From the NCBI GenBank assembly GCA_002359655.1, contig DENL01000003.1, positions 7,659 through 71,658 on the forward strand: 64,000 bases of DNA, given 5' to 3'. This DNA comes from Rickettsiales bacterium UBA2645 (GTDB taxonomy: Bacteria; Pseudomonadota; Alphaproteobacteria; Rickettsiales; UBA1997). The position numbers and the translations under genes are program-made. This document shows, in pieces, positions 43,965-54,176 of this stretch; positions within the stretch are counted from its first letter, which is position 1; every line of letters begins with the position of its first letter. Below the pieces are notes generated by a model that saw only the letters and a program-made list of their open reading frames with translations, ran no database searches and was not told the DNA's origin.

Positions 43965-44049
43965 TCGTAAGAAATTTGGTTTAGATTTGAGATTTAAAAC
44001 TTAAAAATAAAATCATGATCAGATCTTAAATCCTAAATCTTAAATAAAA

Positions 44050-44796
44050 TTGATAAAAATTATTTTCTGCGCCTTCAATGAGGAGCGAAGTCTCAAAAAA
44101 CTTCTAGTTGATATTAGCCACGAGATGCAAAGCTTAAACACTGACTTTGAAATCATTGCCTGCATTGACGGCACAACCGATAACTCTATTGACTTACTTG
44201 AAGCTTTTAAAAAATTTCACCAAGTTAAAATCTTGCCACCACAAAATTCCAGAGGACTGGGACTGGCTTACAAAAGAATTTTTTTAGATGTAGTAAGTAA
44301 TTGCGCTGATGATGATTTAGTAATTTCTTTAGACGCTGATAATACTCACAAACCTGAGCAAATTTCTGAAATGTTAGAACATTTCAAAAAAAATAATCTC
44401 GATGTTTTAGTGGCTTCAAGATTTTGCGATAAAAGTGTGATGGCTGAATTTCCACTTTATCGAAAATTCATTAGCAAATTTACTTCAATTTTATTGCAAA
44501 ATTTATTTTCAGTACGCCGAATTTCTGGCGAAAAATTGCAAGATTTTACCAGCGGATATCGCATTTATAAAGTTAAGAAATTAAAAAAACTTTTTGCGCT
44601 ACAAAAAAATGATTTTATTTGCGAGCCTGAATTTACCTATACTTGTGAGCTATTGATAAAATTATCGCGCATTGATTGTCGTATTGACGAAATTCCAATT
44701 TCTTATGATTACGGCAAAAAAGTTGGCGCCAGTAAATTAAGAATAATACGTAATTTTTATCGTCTAATAATTTTGCTAATTCGCTTAAAATTCTAA
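44050..44796 (+). CDS. Glycosyltransferase family 2, polyprenol-phosphate (DPM1-like)
   Basis: 248 residues from a TTG start. IIFCAFNEERSLKKLLVDIS, IIACIDGTTDNSIDLLEAF and VISLDADNTHKPEQISEML (DXD) are the DPM1/ArnC-type motifs, and SRGLGLAYKRIFLD is typical of polyprenol-phosphate sugar transferases. No C-terminal membrane spans. Stands alone between sdhA (divergent) and fabF. The start has no clear Shine-Dalgarno; sugar unknown. Confidence 0.78.
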   Translation: MIKIIFCAFNEERSLKKLLVDISHEMQSLNTDFEIIACIDGTTDNSIDLLEAFKKFHQVKILPPQNSRGLGLAYKRIFLDVVSNCADDDLVISLDADNTHKPEQISEMLEHFKKNNLDVLVASRFCDKSVMAEFPLYRKFISKFTSILLQNLFSVRRISGEKLQDFTSGYRIYKVKKLKKLFALQKNDFICEPEFTYTCELLIKLSRIDCRIDEIPISYDYGKKVGASKLRIIRNFYRLIILLIRLKF

Positions 44797-44902
44797 ATTC
44801 AGCTTTAAAGCAAAAATCAAAAAACTTCCAAAATATTTTTTTGTATCTAGAAAGCAGTTCTTCTCCTAAATAAATTTCCAACCTTTCGAAAATCCCTTAA
44901 AT

Positions 44903-46168
44903 ATGAATCAAAAAAGACGCGTAGTAGTAACTGGCATTGGCGCTGTCACGCCTTTATCAGCAAACGCTGAAGGCACTTGGAAAAAACTAGTTAATGGCCA
45001 GTCTGGCATTGGCTATATTTCTCTTTTCGACGCTGCTGAATCTCCATGCAAAATTGCTGGCGAAGTAAAATCTGGCACTGAAGGCGATTTGTTCAACCTC
45101 GATAAATTTGTTGAAGTAAAAGAACAAAAAAAGATGGATCGCTTTATTCACTTTGCAATCGCTGCTGCTGAAGAGGCAATCTCTGACTCGGGCTGGAAAG
45201 CAGAAAGCGAAGAAGAAAAATACCGAACTGGCGTGATGATCGGCTCTGGTATCGGCGGACTTCCTTCAATCGAAAAAACAACTCTCTTCATCAAAGAAAA
45301 AGGCGTTAAAAAAATCAGTCCGTTTTTTATTCCAGCAAGTTTAATCAACTTAGCTTCAGGACAAGTTTCAATTAAATATGGCTTTATGGGCCCTAATCAT
45401 GCCGTTGTCACCGCCTGTGCAACTGGAGCTCACGCTATTGGCGATTCTACTCGCATGATCGAATATGGCGATGTTGATGTAATGATTGCTGGTGGCGCTG
45501 AGTCAACTGTTTGCGAAACTGGCATCGGCGGCTTTGCTGCACTAAGAGCACTTTCAACCAATTTTAACGACAATCCAAACGCCGCTTCAAGACCTTGGGA
45601 TAAAGACCGCGACGGTTTCGTCATGGGCGAAGGCGCTGGTATAGTTGTTTTAGAAGAATATGAACACGCTAAAAAACGCGGCGCTAAAATTTATGCTGAA
45701 GTTGTTGGTTACGGATTATCTGGTGACGCTTATCACATCACAGCCCCTGAAGGCTCTGGACGTGGCGCTACTTATGCTATGAAGATTGCTTTAAAACACG
45801 CTCAAATCAACAACGACCAGATCGACTACATCAATGCTCATGGAACTTCAACTCCTTTGGGCGACGAAATCGAAGTTAACTCAGTAAAAAAAGTATTTGG
45901 TGATCACGCCTATAAACTTTCAATGTCTTCAACAAAATCAGCAACTGGTCATTTACTTGGTGCTGCTGGTGCGGTTGAAGCAATATTTTCTGCCTTAGCA
46001 ATAAGAGATAATATCGCTCCACCAACCTTGAATTTAGAAAACCCTTCCGAAGGTTGCGATATTGATTTGGTCGCTAAAACAGCCAAAGCAAAAAAAATTG
46101 ACTATGTAATGTCAAACTCATTTGGCTTTGGTGGAACCAATGCCTGCCTGATTTTAAAAAGAATTTAA
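44903..46168 (+). CDS. fabF: 3-oxoacyl-ACP synthase II (KAS II)
   Basis: 421 residues. Cys-His-His triad: Cys in VTACATGAHAIGDS, His in INAHGTSTPLGD and His in SATGHLLGAAGAVEAIF; N-terminal RRVVVTGIGAVTPLSANAE. It extends acyl-ACP chains in fatty-acid synthesis. Followed six bases later by mltG, the usual alphaproteobacterial fabF-mltG order; acpP, often upstream, is missing here. Confidence 0.96.
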   Translation: MNQKRRVVVTGIGAVTPLSANAEGTWKKLVNGQSGIGYISLFDAAESPCKIAGEVKSGTEGDLFNLDKFVEVKEQKKMDRFIHFAIAAAEEAISDSGWKAESEEEKYRTGVMIGSGIGGLPSIEKTTLFIKEKGVKKISPFFIPASLINLASGQVSIKYGFMGPNHAVVTACATGAHAIGDSTRMIEYGDVDVMIAGGAESTVCETGIGGFAALRALSTNFNDNPNAASRPWDKDRDGFVMGEGAGIVVLEEYEHAKKRGAKIYAEVVGYGLSGDAYHITAPEGSGRGATYAMKIALKHAQINNDQIDYINAHGTSTPLGDEIEVNSVKKVFGDHAYKLSMSSTKSATGHLLGAAGAVEAIFSALAIRDNIAPPTLNLENPSEGCDIDLVAKTAKAKKIDYVMSNSFGFGGTNACLILKRI

Positions 46169-46174
46169 AGTTGA

Positions 46175-47209
46175 ATGCGTAAAAAAATTATCACCAATAT
46201 CTGTGCTGGATTTTCGGTTCTAGTGTTTTGTTACATCGTAACAATACTCAGCATCATCATGTATTTTAACGCTCCAAACAGCTATCATACTCAAGATAAA
46301 AAATTTATCATTGAGAGCGGCTTAACTTTTCGTCAGGTAGTTGAAAAACTTAACCAAGAAAAAATTGTTAAGAACCCTGATGTATTTTTGCATCTTTCTC
46401 AACTTATCAAAGGTGTCGATCTTAAAGTTCGTTACGGCGAATATTTTTTCGAAAAAAATACTTCTTACTATAAAATTTTGCACAAAATGGTGCGCGGTAA
46501 CATCTTTTTCCGTAAAGTAACTGTTGCCGAAGGTCTTAGTACAAAAAGTATTTTAAAAATTATTGAAACATCTCCCGGTCTTATTGGCCAGCTTCCAGAA
46601 GGCATCAAAGAAGGCTCTTTATTGCCTGAAACATATTTTTATTCCTATAACGACACTAAGCTAAGTATCGTCAAAAGAATGCGCAGCGCCATGGAAAAAG
46701 CTATTGATGATCTATGGGAAAAGCGCGATCTAACCATTCCAGTTAAAACAAAAGAACAAGCTTTGATTTTGGCCTCAATTGTTGAAAAAGAAACTGGCAT
46801 AGATTCAGAACGCCCAAAAGTTGCATCTGTTTTTGTTAATCGTTTGAAAAAAGGCATGAAGCTGCAATCCGACCCAACCATAATTTATTCTTTCAGCAAA
46901 GGTGATAAAAACTTGGAAAGACCAATCAGAATGAGTGATATCAGAAATAGCTCTGTCTATAACACTTATTATATTTACGGCTTGCCACCAACTCCAATTT
47001 GCAATCCAGGGCTTGCAGCAATCAAAGCTGTTTTAAATCCACCGCAAACTGATTATATTTATTTTGTGGCAAATGGTCGTGGTGAGCATCACTTCTCAAC
47101 CACAATTAGTGAACACAATGAATATGTCGCAAAATATCGTAGCTTCGTTGCTCAACCAAAACCAGTGGATTCGAAAACTGCTACAACTCAATCTGAAGCA
47201 GCACAATAA
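46175..47209 (+). CDS. mltG: Endolytic murein transglycosylase MltG
   Basis: 344 residues. One N-terminal membrane span (about 10-30), a LysM-like region (KFIIESGLTFRQVVEKLNQ) and the YceG catalytic domain with ASIVEKETG (catalytic Glu), LQSDPTIIYSF and YGLPPTPICNPGLAAIKAVL. It cuts nascent glycan strands in the periplasm to set peptidoglycan chain length. Its presence with nagZ indicates a functional wall. Confidence 0.94.
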   Translation: MRKKIITNICAGFSVLVFCYIVTILSIIMYFNAPNSYHTQDKKFIIESGLTFRQVVEKLNQEKIVKNPDVFLHLSQLIKGVDLKVRYGEYFFEKNTSYYKILHKMVRGNIFFRKVTVAEGLSTKSILKIIETSPGLIGQLPEGIKEGSLLPETYFYSYNDTKLSIVKRMRSAMEKAIDDLWEKRDLTIPVKTKEQALILASIVEKETGIDSERPKVASVFVNRLKKGMKLQSDPTIIYSFSKGDKNLERPIRMSDIRNSSVYNTYYIYGLPPTPICNPGLAAIKAVLNPPQTDYIYFVANGRGEHHFSTTISEHNEYVAKYRSFVAQPKPVDSKTATTQSEAAQ

Positions 47210-47227
47210 ATTATAGGCTGAATCATT

Positions 47228-50200
47228 GTGACGAACAACCTCGCACAAACAATCAATCTCCAACAATTTGCTTCTAGCCCAGACATATCGTGCTGGGTTT
47301 TTGCTTCGGCTGGCTCAGGAAAAACCAGAGTTTTGACTAATCGAGTTTTAAGATTACTTCTAAGGGGAGTTGCACCAGATAAAATTCTTTGCCTCACCTT
47401 CACAAAAGTTGCAGCAAGCGAAATGCAAAGTCGCATCAATGCAGAATTAGCCAACTGGGTTTTGGTTGATGAAGCTAATCTAGCAAAAAAATTATTCGAA
47501 TTAACCGGTAATATCGCCAGCAAAGCCGATCTTAAAAAAGCCCGCATTTTATTTGCCGAAGTTTTAGACGCAGAGTCAAAAATAAAAATCCAAACCATTC
47601 ACTCATTTTGCCAAAGCTTGGTAAAAATATTTCCCTTTGAAGCTGGAGTTAAACCTAATTTTGAAGTTTTGGAAGAAGCGCAAGAAAAGTTATTATTACA
47701 AAAAGCCCAAAAAGAAGTTCTAAAAAAAGCTGTTAAAAACTCTGAGTTAAAAAATCTGGTTGTTAAAATTAACTCTCGCTTACATGAAGCAAGCTTCTCT
47801 GAGTTGGTTTCTGATCTTCTAGCAAAAAAAGAGCAGCTAACAATTTTAAAAGAAAATTTTTTTGGAATTGACGGCGTAATTGACGAGATTTTCAAAAATT
47901 TTTCTGTAAATAAAAATAGTAACGCAGCAGAAATTTGTGACGAATTTTTTAAATCAATAAATAAGCAAGAAGTTGATAAGCTCTTGATAGCTCTGGAAGA
48001 AAGCGGCTTGATAAGCAATAAAAATATTGCTGAAAAAGTCAGAAAATTTTTACAAAATCCAAGCGAAGAAAAATTTTTAATTTACCAGTCAGCTTTTTTT
48101 ACCGACAAAAATGAAATCAGAAAAATCAATGGCAAAGTTCTGCAAAACCCTGATTTAGAAAGAATTGCAACGGATCAAATAAATCTGATTTCTAGTTTTT
48201 GTGATCAAATAAATTCTTACAAAATCTGCAATTCCAGCGCTTTGCTTTTAAAATTTACCGACGCAATTTTAGAAATTTATGCCGTACTTAAAAAACAAAA
48301 TGCCTTTTTAGATTATAACGATCTGATCATCGAAACCAACAGATTGCTGGCTAATCCAAATTTTTCTGATTGGGTAAAAATGAAAATGGATGGTTTATTC
48401 GACCATATTTTGATCGACGAATCGCAAGATACCAACCACCAACAATGGAATATTATTAAAGCTCTGACCGAAGATTTTTTCTCAGGAATTAGCGCTGCAA
48501 ATAAAAACCGAACAATTTTTATTGTTGGCGATGAAAAGCAGTCGATCTATTCATTTCAAGGCGCTGAGCCTCACATTAGTGGTGAGATTTTTTTTTACTT
48601 TGACGAGAAACTAAAAAATCACCCAAATAAATTTCACAAGATTGATCTAAATAATTCTTTTCGTTCACTTAGCGAAATTCTAGGCGTTGTTGATGCAACT
48701 TTTAGTGGCGAAAAAGAGAAAGCGGCGATTGCTAAAATCTCTGATTTTAAAGGTCACAGCGCAATTCGCCAAGGAGTTGGACATTTTGAAATTTGGCCAC
48801 AAATCAAAATCAAAAAAGAAGAAAAAACTAAAAATGCAGATAAAGATTACAGTTGGAAAATAGATTTTGTGCCACGAGAAAATTATCACGAACAAGAATT
48901 TTTGGCCGAATTAATTGCAATTAAAATCAAAGATTGGGTAGAAAATAAAAGAGTTTTACAAAGCCGTATAGAGACTCTGAAATACAGCGATTTCATGATT
49001 TTACTGCGTAAAAGAACTGATGGTTTTGATCAAATTTTGAGCCGCTTTTTTTATCAATATCAAATTCCCTTTGGTGGCAAAAATAAAATAAAATTCGACG
49101 ACAACATAATTATTCAAGATCTGCTTGCTGCAGCTAGATTTGCGCTTTCTCCATTTGACGATTTGAATCTGGCTGCACTTTTAAAATCACCAATTTTCAA
49201 CATCAATGAAGAAGAGTTGTTAGAAATTTGTCTTTTTAAAAACAATAATCAAACCAGCATTTACAAGGCTTTGAAGCAAATTCCAAAATTTGCTAACATC
49301 AGTATTTATTTAGAAGTTTTAGAAAAAAAAGCAGTGCAAACAAATTGTTTTGAGTTTTTTTATTTTTTATTAAGTCAAGAAAACCGTCAAAAAATTATTA
49401 GTCGCTTTAACTCGGAAAGCTCTGAAATATTGGATAAATTCGTTTTAAAAGTTTTTGATTTTGCTAATAATTTTTCAGCAAGTTTACAAAAATTTTTAGA
49501 ATTTATCGAAAGCTTTAATCCAGAAATTTCAGTTACAACAGAAAATAATAATCAGGTTTTAATCACTACAATCCATTCTGCCAAAGGCTTGCAAGCACCA
49601 ATTGTTATTATTCCAGATTGTTGTTTTGATACCGACAGATTGCGCAGCACTAAAGAAAAAATTTCTTGGATTGAATTCGCAGAAAATAAATTACCAATTT
49701 GGTGCGCCGCAAAAAATGAAGAAAATAAATTATTAAAAACCAATCGTGAATTAAAAAAACAACAAGCTAAAGATGAATATTTACGCCTACTTTATGTTGC
49801 CATGACCAGAGCTGAAGACGAGCTTTATATCGCGGGAAGCGGCAATTTTAATGACTCAGAATCTTGGTATGATTTAATCAAAAAATCTGTCGCTGATAAA
49901 TGTTGGCAGAAAGAATTTTTTGACGAAAAAACCAAAAAACTAAACTCAGATAAATTTGAAATTAGCAACGAGATTTTAGGAATTGGGGAGAAAAAATATC
50001 AATATGCGGAGAATAATCTTTTTATAAACAACTCGATCGTTTTTGATGAAAAACCTCAAATATCTTTTAAGACTAAAGAGAAAAAACTAAATAAATCTTC
50101 AGTGCCACTAGCAAAAGATGATAATATTTTTACCGAGATAAAAAGCTCACAAAATCAAATAAATCAATCCCAAATAAAAGGTAAATTGATTCACAAAATT

Positions 50201-50632
50201 TTAGAAATTTTTGGTAAAAATTCTGCCGCAGAAAAAAAATGGTTAGGCGAAATTTCTAAAAAAATTATTGCTCGAGAAGAATTTTTATCAGTAGTAGAAA
50301 AAAATAAAATTAATGACGAGATCAATGAATTTTTGGCTTCAGAGCAATTCAAAGAAATATTTTCCGGTCAAATAAAATGTGAAGTTGAGATCGCTGGCAA
50401 TATTAAAAATGAAAAATTTCTTAAACGAATTGATCTGCTAATCGAGAAAGAAAACGAGGTTTTAATTGTTGATTATAAATCAGACGAGACTTTGCCAGAA
50501 GCGGCTCCCAAGCATTATTTTGACCAACTAAAAACTTACGCAGAATTAGTAAAAAAACTTTATCCAAACAAAAAAATTTCTTGTGCAATTTTATGGATTA
50601 AGTTTTTGAAGTTAGAATTTTTAAATCTCTAA
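47228..50632 (+). CDS. addA: AddA, helicase-nuclease subunit of double-strand break repair
   Basis: 1134 residues from a GTG start, normal AddA length. UvrD-type motifs: Walker A FASAGSGKTRVLTNRVLRLL (about 25-44), motif II ILIDESQDTNHQQW, VGDEKQSIYSFQGAEP, TTIHSAKGLQAPIVIIPD and RLLYVAMTRAEDELYIAG. The C-terminal RecB nuclease domain has RIDLLIEKENEVLIVDYKSD. AddAB resects DNA ends for RecA. addB, usually just upstream in alphaproteobacteria, is not here. Overlaps the convergent lysA end by 12 bases. Confidence 0.92.
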   Translation: MTNNLAQTINLQQFASSPDISCWVFASAGSGKTRVLTNRVLRLLLRGVAPDKILCLTFTKVAASEMQSRINAELANWVLVDEANLAKKLFELTGNIASKADLKKARILFAEVLDAESKIKIQTIHSFCQSLVKIFPFEAGVKPNFEVLEEAQEKLLLQKAQKEVLKKAVKNSELKNLVVKINSRLHEASFSELVSDLLAKKEQLTILKENFFGIDGVIDEIFKNFSVNKNSNAAEICDEFFKSINKQEVDKLLIALEESGLISNKNIAEKVRKFLQNPSEEKFLIYQSAFFTDKNEIRKINGKVLQNPDLERIATDQINLISSFCDQINSYKICNSSALLLKFTDAILEIYAVLKKQNAFLDYNDLIIETNRLLANPNFSDWVKMKMDGLFDHILIDESQDTNHQQWNIIKALTEDFFSGISAANKNRTIFIVGDEKQSIYSFQGAEPHISGEIFFYFDEKLKNHPNKFHKIDLNNSFRSLSEILGVVDATFSGEKEKAAIAKISDFKGHSAIRQGVGHFEIWPQIKIKKEEKTKNADKDYSWKIDFVPRENYHEQEFLAELIAIKIKDWVENKRVLQSRIETLKYSDFMILLRKRTDGFDQILSRFFYQYQIPFGGKNKIKFDDNIIIQDLLAAARFALSPFDDLNLAALLKSPIFNINEEELLEICLFKNNNQTSIYKALKQIPKFANISIYLEVLEKKAVQTNCFEFFYFLLSQENRQKIISRFNSESSEILDKFVLKVFDFANNFSASLQKFLEFIESFNPEISVTTENNNQVLITTIHSAKGLQAPIVIIPDCCFDTDRLRSTKEKISWIEFAENKLPIWCAAKNEENKLLKTNRELKKQQAKDEYLRLLYVAMTRAEDELYIAGSGNFNDSESWYDLIKKSVADKCWQKEFFDEKTKKLNSDKFEISNEILGIGEKKYQYAENNLFINNSIVFDEKPQISFKTKEKKLNKSSVPLAKDDNIFTEIKSSQNQINQSQIKGKLIHKILEIFGKNSAAEKKWLGEISKKIIAREEFLSVVEKNKINDEINEFLASEQFKEIFSGQIKCEVEIAGNIKNEKFLKRIDLLIEKENEVLIVDYKSDETLPEAAPKHYFDQLKTYAELVKKLYPNKKISCAILWIKFLKLEFLNL

Positions 50633-51880
50633 ATGCAGCATTTCTTCAAAGCTTGGGCGGCGGCGAATCACACTGAATTTTTCACCATCAACCAAAACTT
50701 CTGGAATCATCGGACGACAATTATACTCATTAGACATTGAAGAACCATAAGCTCCGGCAGAGCAAAATACTAATAAATCTTCTGGTTGTAGATTAATCAA
50801 TTCGCGATTTTGTCCTAAAATATCAGTAGTTTCGCAAACAGGACCTGCAAGATCATAAACCACTTTTGTGCCAATTTTTTTTCTTACCTCTAAAACTTCG
50901 TGATAAGATCCATAAAGTCCGGGACGCATTAAGTCGTTCATCGCGGCGTCAATAATTGCAAAATTTTTTGCTCCCGTTTCTTTTAATAAAATTATTTTTG
51001 TGACTAATATTCCTGCATTACCAACCAATGCTCTTCCGGGAGCGATGGTAATTTTAACATCCAAGTCTTGAGTAATTTTTTTGATCAAGTTTACATAATC
51101 GTTGATCAAAAGCGTGTTTTCATCTTTGTAGAAAATGCCAATTCCACCGCCAAAGTCTAGAGCAGAAATTTTATGACCCTGCAAGCGCAGATCTAGACAA
51201 AGTTGACGCATTTTGTTAAAAGCCAATCTGAAAGGTTCAATCGTAGTAATTTGTGAACCGATATGCATAGCAATTCCATAAACTTCCAATCCGGGAAGTT
51301 GGCTAGCTTTTTGATATACTGCATGAGCTTGCTCAATATCAACGCCAAATTTGTCGCCTTTACGACCTGTTGAAATTTTATTGTGAGTTTTGGCATCAAC
51401 ATTTGGATTAACACGCAAAGAAAATTTTGCCCTTTTGTTCAAGTTAGAAGCAACTTCATTGAGCAAATACATTTCAGCAACTGACTCAACCGAAAATTCT
51501 TCTACACCATTTAATAGAGCGAATTTTATTTCTTCACGAGTTTTACCAACGCCAGCAAAAACGATTTTTTTTGGATCAACTTTAGCTTTAATGGCACGAA
51601 AAACTTCACCAGCTGAAACCGCGTCAATTCCAGCTTGAAGCTTGCTCAAAGTTTCAACCAAATGAATATTGTAGTTGGCTTTGATGGCGTAACAAATTTT
51701 GTAATCAGAAATTTTTGCTTGCGCAAAAGCATCAACAAAATTTTGAAAATTTTCGCTCAAAGTTTTTTTAGAATAGCAATAAAACGGAGTACCAACAGCA
51801 GCAGCAATTTCAATGATCGCAACATTTTCAATAAAAAGTTCATCACGATTTTTTACATTTTTGTAAGAGAGATATTTCAT
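50621..51880 (-). CDS. lysA: Diaminopimelate decarboxylase
   Basis: 419 residues. PLP-Lys motif YKICYAIKANYNIHLVETL, HIGSQITTIEPF, DFGGGIGIFYKDE, GPVCETTDIL and FCSAGAYGSSMSNEYN are present. Last step of lysine synthesis from meso-diaminopimelate, which is also needed for peptidoglycan. Starts only 9 bases after the premature end of carB, so lysA stands exactly where the second half of carB would be expected. Confidence 0.95.
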   Translation of the reverse strand: MKYLSYKNVKNRDELFIENVAIIEIAAAVGTPFYCYSKKTLSENFQNFVDAFAQAKISDYKICYAIKANYNIHLVETLSKLQAGIDAVSAGEVFRAIKAKVDPKKIVFAGVGKTREEIKFALLNGVEEFSVESVAEMYLLNEVASNLNKRAKFSLRVNPNVDAKTHNKISTGRKGDKFGVDIEQAHAVYQKASQLPGLEVYGIAMHIGSQITTIEPFRLAFNKMRQLCLDLRLQGHKISALDFGGGIGIFYKDENTLLINDYVNLIKKITQDLDVKITIAPGRALVGNAGILVTKIILLKETGAKNFAIIDAAMNDLMRPGLYGSYHEVLEVRKKIGTKVVYDLAGPVCETTDILGQNRELINLQPEDLLVFCSAGAYGSSMSNEYNCRPMIPEVLVDGEKFSVIRRRPSFEEMLHLEI

Positions 51881-51889
51881 GAAGATATT

Positions 51890-53542
51890 TTAACTTTCAT
51901 AACTTGAGTACATGTAAGGAGTCACCGAATCAAACTCCGCCGCGCAAGAATCAACTCTTTTGTAAGATGGATTAACACCAAGATCACAGCGCAATTGACG
52001 AACCTCTTTTTCTGTCAATCCACTTAATTTTGCCAAACGCTTATCAGAAAAACCCATGCGTTTTAGATTGAAAAAATCTTGGGCATTTTTTGGCAAGCCT
52101 TCTTTTTTAACTTTAGTTTCAACATCCAAAGCGCCTTTAATTTGTTCTAAAAACCATTTATCATATTTTGTGATTGAGGCTACTTCCTGAACTGACATGC
52201 CTTCACGCAAAGCTTGTGCAATCAGCAATAATCTGTTTGGAGCTTGAATTTTTAATTTTTCAGTAATGATTTTGATACGCTGTTCTGGATCTTCCGAAGC
52301 AATCGTAACATCATCCATGCCGCTTAAATTTGATTCCATTGAGCGCAAAGCTTTTTGAAAACTTTCAATAAATGAGCGACCAATTCCCATAACTTCGCCA
52401 ACTGATTTCATCGAACTAGAAAGCGCGGTTTCAGAACCTTTGAATTTTTCGAAAGTAAATCGCGGAATTTTAGTAATAACGTAATCGATAGTTGGTTCAA
52501 ACGAAGCCGGAGTCACACCGCCAGTGATGTCATTTCTGATTTCATCAAGCGTGTAACCAATTGCCAATTTTGCTGCAACTTTAGCAATTGGAAAACCAGT
52601 AGCTTTCGAGGCCAGAGCCGAAGATCTTGAAACTCTAGGGTTCATCTCAATAACTACCAAACTGCCATCTTTTGGATTAACCGCGAATTGCACATTTGAT
52701 CCGCCAGTTTCAACACCAATTTCACGCAATACGGCAATTGAAGCATTGCGCATTTGCTGATATTCTTTGTCAGTTAAAGTTAGAGCTGGCGCAACTGTGA
52801 TTGAATCTCCAGTATGCACGCCCATCGGATCAACATTTTCGATTGAGCAAATAATAATTGTGTTGTCGTTTTTGTCGCGCACCACTTCCATCTCATATTC
52901 TTTCCAGCCAATGATTGACTCGTCGATTAGCACTTCGTTGGTTGGTGAGATTGTTAAACCATATTCAACAATTTGGCGATATTCTTCCGCCGTATAAGCC
53001 ACACCGCCACCAGCGCCACCCATTGTAAATGAAGGACGAATGATTGCCGGCAAACCAATTTTTGACAAAGCCGCCATGGCATCTTCCAAGGTTTTTACGA
53101 TAGCGTTTTTCGGAGTTTTAAGTCCGATTTTATTCATGGCTTGTTGAAAAAGTGCGCGATCTTCAGCTTTGTGAATTGCCTCAATTGAAGCGCCGATCAA
53201 CTCAACATTATATTTTTCAAGCACACCATTTTTTGCTAAAGCGATCGCACAGTTCAAAGCGGTTTGTCCGCCAACAGTTGGCAGAATTGCGTCGGGACGT
53301 TCTTTGGCGATGATGCGTTCAACAATATCAGGATTGATTGGTTCGATGTAAGTGCGATCAGCCAGATTAGGATCAGTCATGATCGTGGCTGGATTGGAGT
53401 TGATCAGAATAACTTTGTAACCTTCTTCTTTCAAAGCTTTGCAAGCTTGCGTGCCAGAATAATCAAACTCACAAGCTTGGCCGATAACAATTGGCCCAGC
53501 CCCGATAATCAGGACTGATTTAATGTCTGTTCTTTTTGGCAT
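51890..53542 (-). CDS. carB: Carbamoyl-phosphate synthase large subunit, N-terminal half only
   Basis: 550 residues; CarB is normally about 1070. All of the carboxyphosphate half is present: MPKRTDIKSVLIIGAGPIVI, FTMGGAGGGVAYTAEEY (ATP-grasp), ECSIEN-like IICSIENVDPMGVHTGDS, VIEMNPRVSRSSALASKATG, then the oligomerisation domain. It stops after TPYMYSSYES, exactly the linker before the second ATP-grasp (normally ...VIILGGGPNRIGQG). The next gene in line is lysA, intact, so this is not a point frameshift. Either the second half is a separate gene elsewhere, as in some archaea and Aquifex, or the gene is truncated. No carA is in the window. Confidence 0.9.
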   Translation of the reverse strand: MPKRTDIKSVLIIGAGPIVIGQACEFDYSGTQACKALKEEGYKVILINSNPATIMTDPNLADRTYIEPINPDIVERIIAKERPDAILPTVGGQTALNCAIALAKNGVLEKYNVELIGASIEAIHKAEDRALFQQAMNKIGLKTPKNAIVKTLEDAMAALSKIGLPAIIRPSFTMGGAGGGVAYTAEEYRQIVEYGLTISPTNEVLIDESIIGWKEYEMEVVRDKNDNTIIICSIENVDPMGVHTGDSITVAPALTLTDKEYQQMRNASIAVLREIGVETGGSNVQFAVNPKDGSLVVIEMNPRVSRSSALASKATGFPIAKVAAKLAIGYTLDEIRNDITGGVTPASFEPTIDYVITKIPRFTFEKFKGSETALSSSMKSVGEVMGIGRSFIESFQKALRSMESNLSGMDDVTIASEDPEQRIKIITEKLKIQAPNRLLLIAQALREGMSVQEVASITKYDKWFLEQIKGALDVETKVKKEGLPKNAQDFFNLKRMGFSDKRLAKLSGLTEKEVRQLRCDLGVNPSYKRVDSCAAEFDSVTPYMYSSYES

Positions 53543-53642
53543 GGAAGGAGGAAATGAAATGAAAACTAGCGAAAAAATTTCCGCTAATTAAAAAGCGCGC
53601 CTTGCAAAATGTCAACGCAGCGGAATTAAAAAAATTAATAAA

Positions 53643-54176
53643 ATGCAGAAAAAATCAAAACCAAAACCAACCTATCGCAAGCGCACTTTAAGCCGACTTA
53701 TTGCCATTCAAATTTTTTACCAATTTGAGTTTTACGAAAAAAAAATTCCTCTCGCAGAAGTCAAAAATAATGTCATCGATAATTATGTTCTCGAGCAAGA
53801 AGAAACTGTTAGCTCTTATCGCAAAAAAATTGATCTCAATCTTTTAGAAACTTTGCTTGCTGGCATCAATCTTGGAGTCGAAGAAATTGATCACGATATT
53901 TTTGGCCTACTGAAAAGTGGTTGGGATTTAGAAAAACTGCCAGACGTGATGCTATATATTCTGCGCCTTGGCGCTTTCGAATTGAAATTTATGCACGACG
54001 TTCCGCTGAAAGTTGTTTTGGACGAATATGTCGATATTTCCGCCAGTTTTTTTGAAACAAAAAAAGTTACCTTCTTAAACGCAACGCTAGAAAATTTAGC
54101 CAAACATTATCGCGCTGCAGAATTTGAAAAAGTAAAGAGTCGATCCAATCACTCCCCCCTTGAGGGGAGAAAATAG
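53643..54176 (+). CDS. nusB: Transcription antitermination factor NusB with element-derived C-terminus
   Basis: 177 residues. The NusB helical core is clear: RTLSRLIAIQIFYQFEF, DHDIFGLLKSGWDLEKLPDV, ILRLGAFELKFMHDVPLKVV and DEYVDISASFFETKKVTFLN. The protein should end near YRAAEFEKVK; the last 12 residues (SRSNHSPLEGRK) and the TAG stop are supplied by the palindromic element that begins at 54139. NusB binds boxA RNA with NusE for rRNA antitermination. Divergent from carB (100 bp between starts); rimM follows after the element. Confidence 0.9.
   Translation: MQKKSKPKPTYRKRTLSRLIAIQIFYQFEFYEKKIPLAEVKNNVIDNYVLEQEETVSSYRKKIDLNLLETLLAGINLGVEEIDHDIFGLLKSGWDLEKLPDVMLYILRLGAFELKFMHDVPLKVVLDEYVDISASFFETKKVTFLNATLENLAKHYRAAEFEKVKSRSNHSPLEGRK

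Noticed and set aside
47188..47598. 136-codon open frame antisense to the addA start
   Set aside because: addA motifs are unambiguous in this stretch; the antisense frame is a by-product of codon bias.
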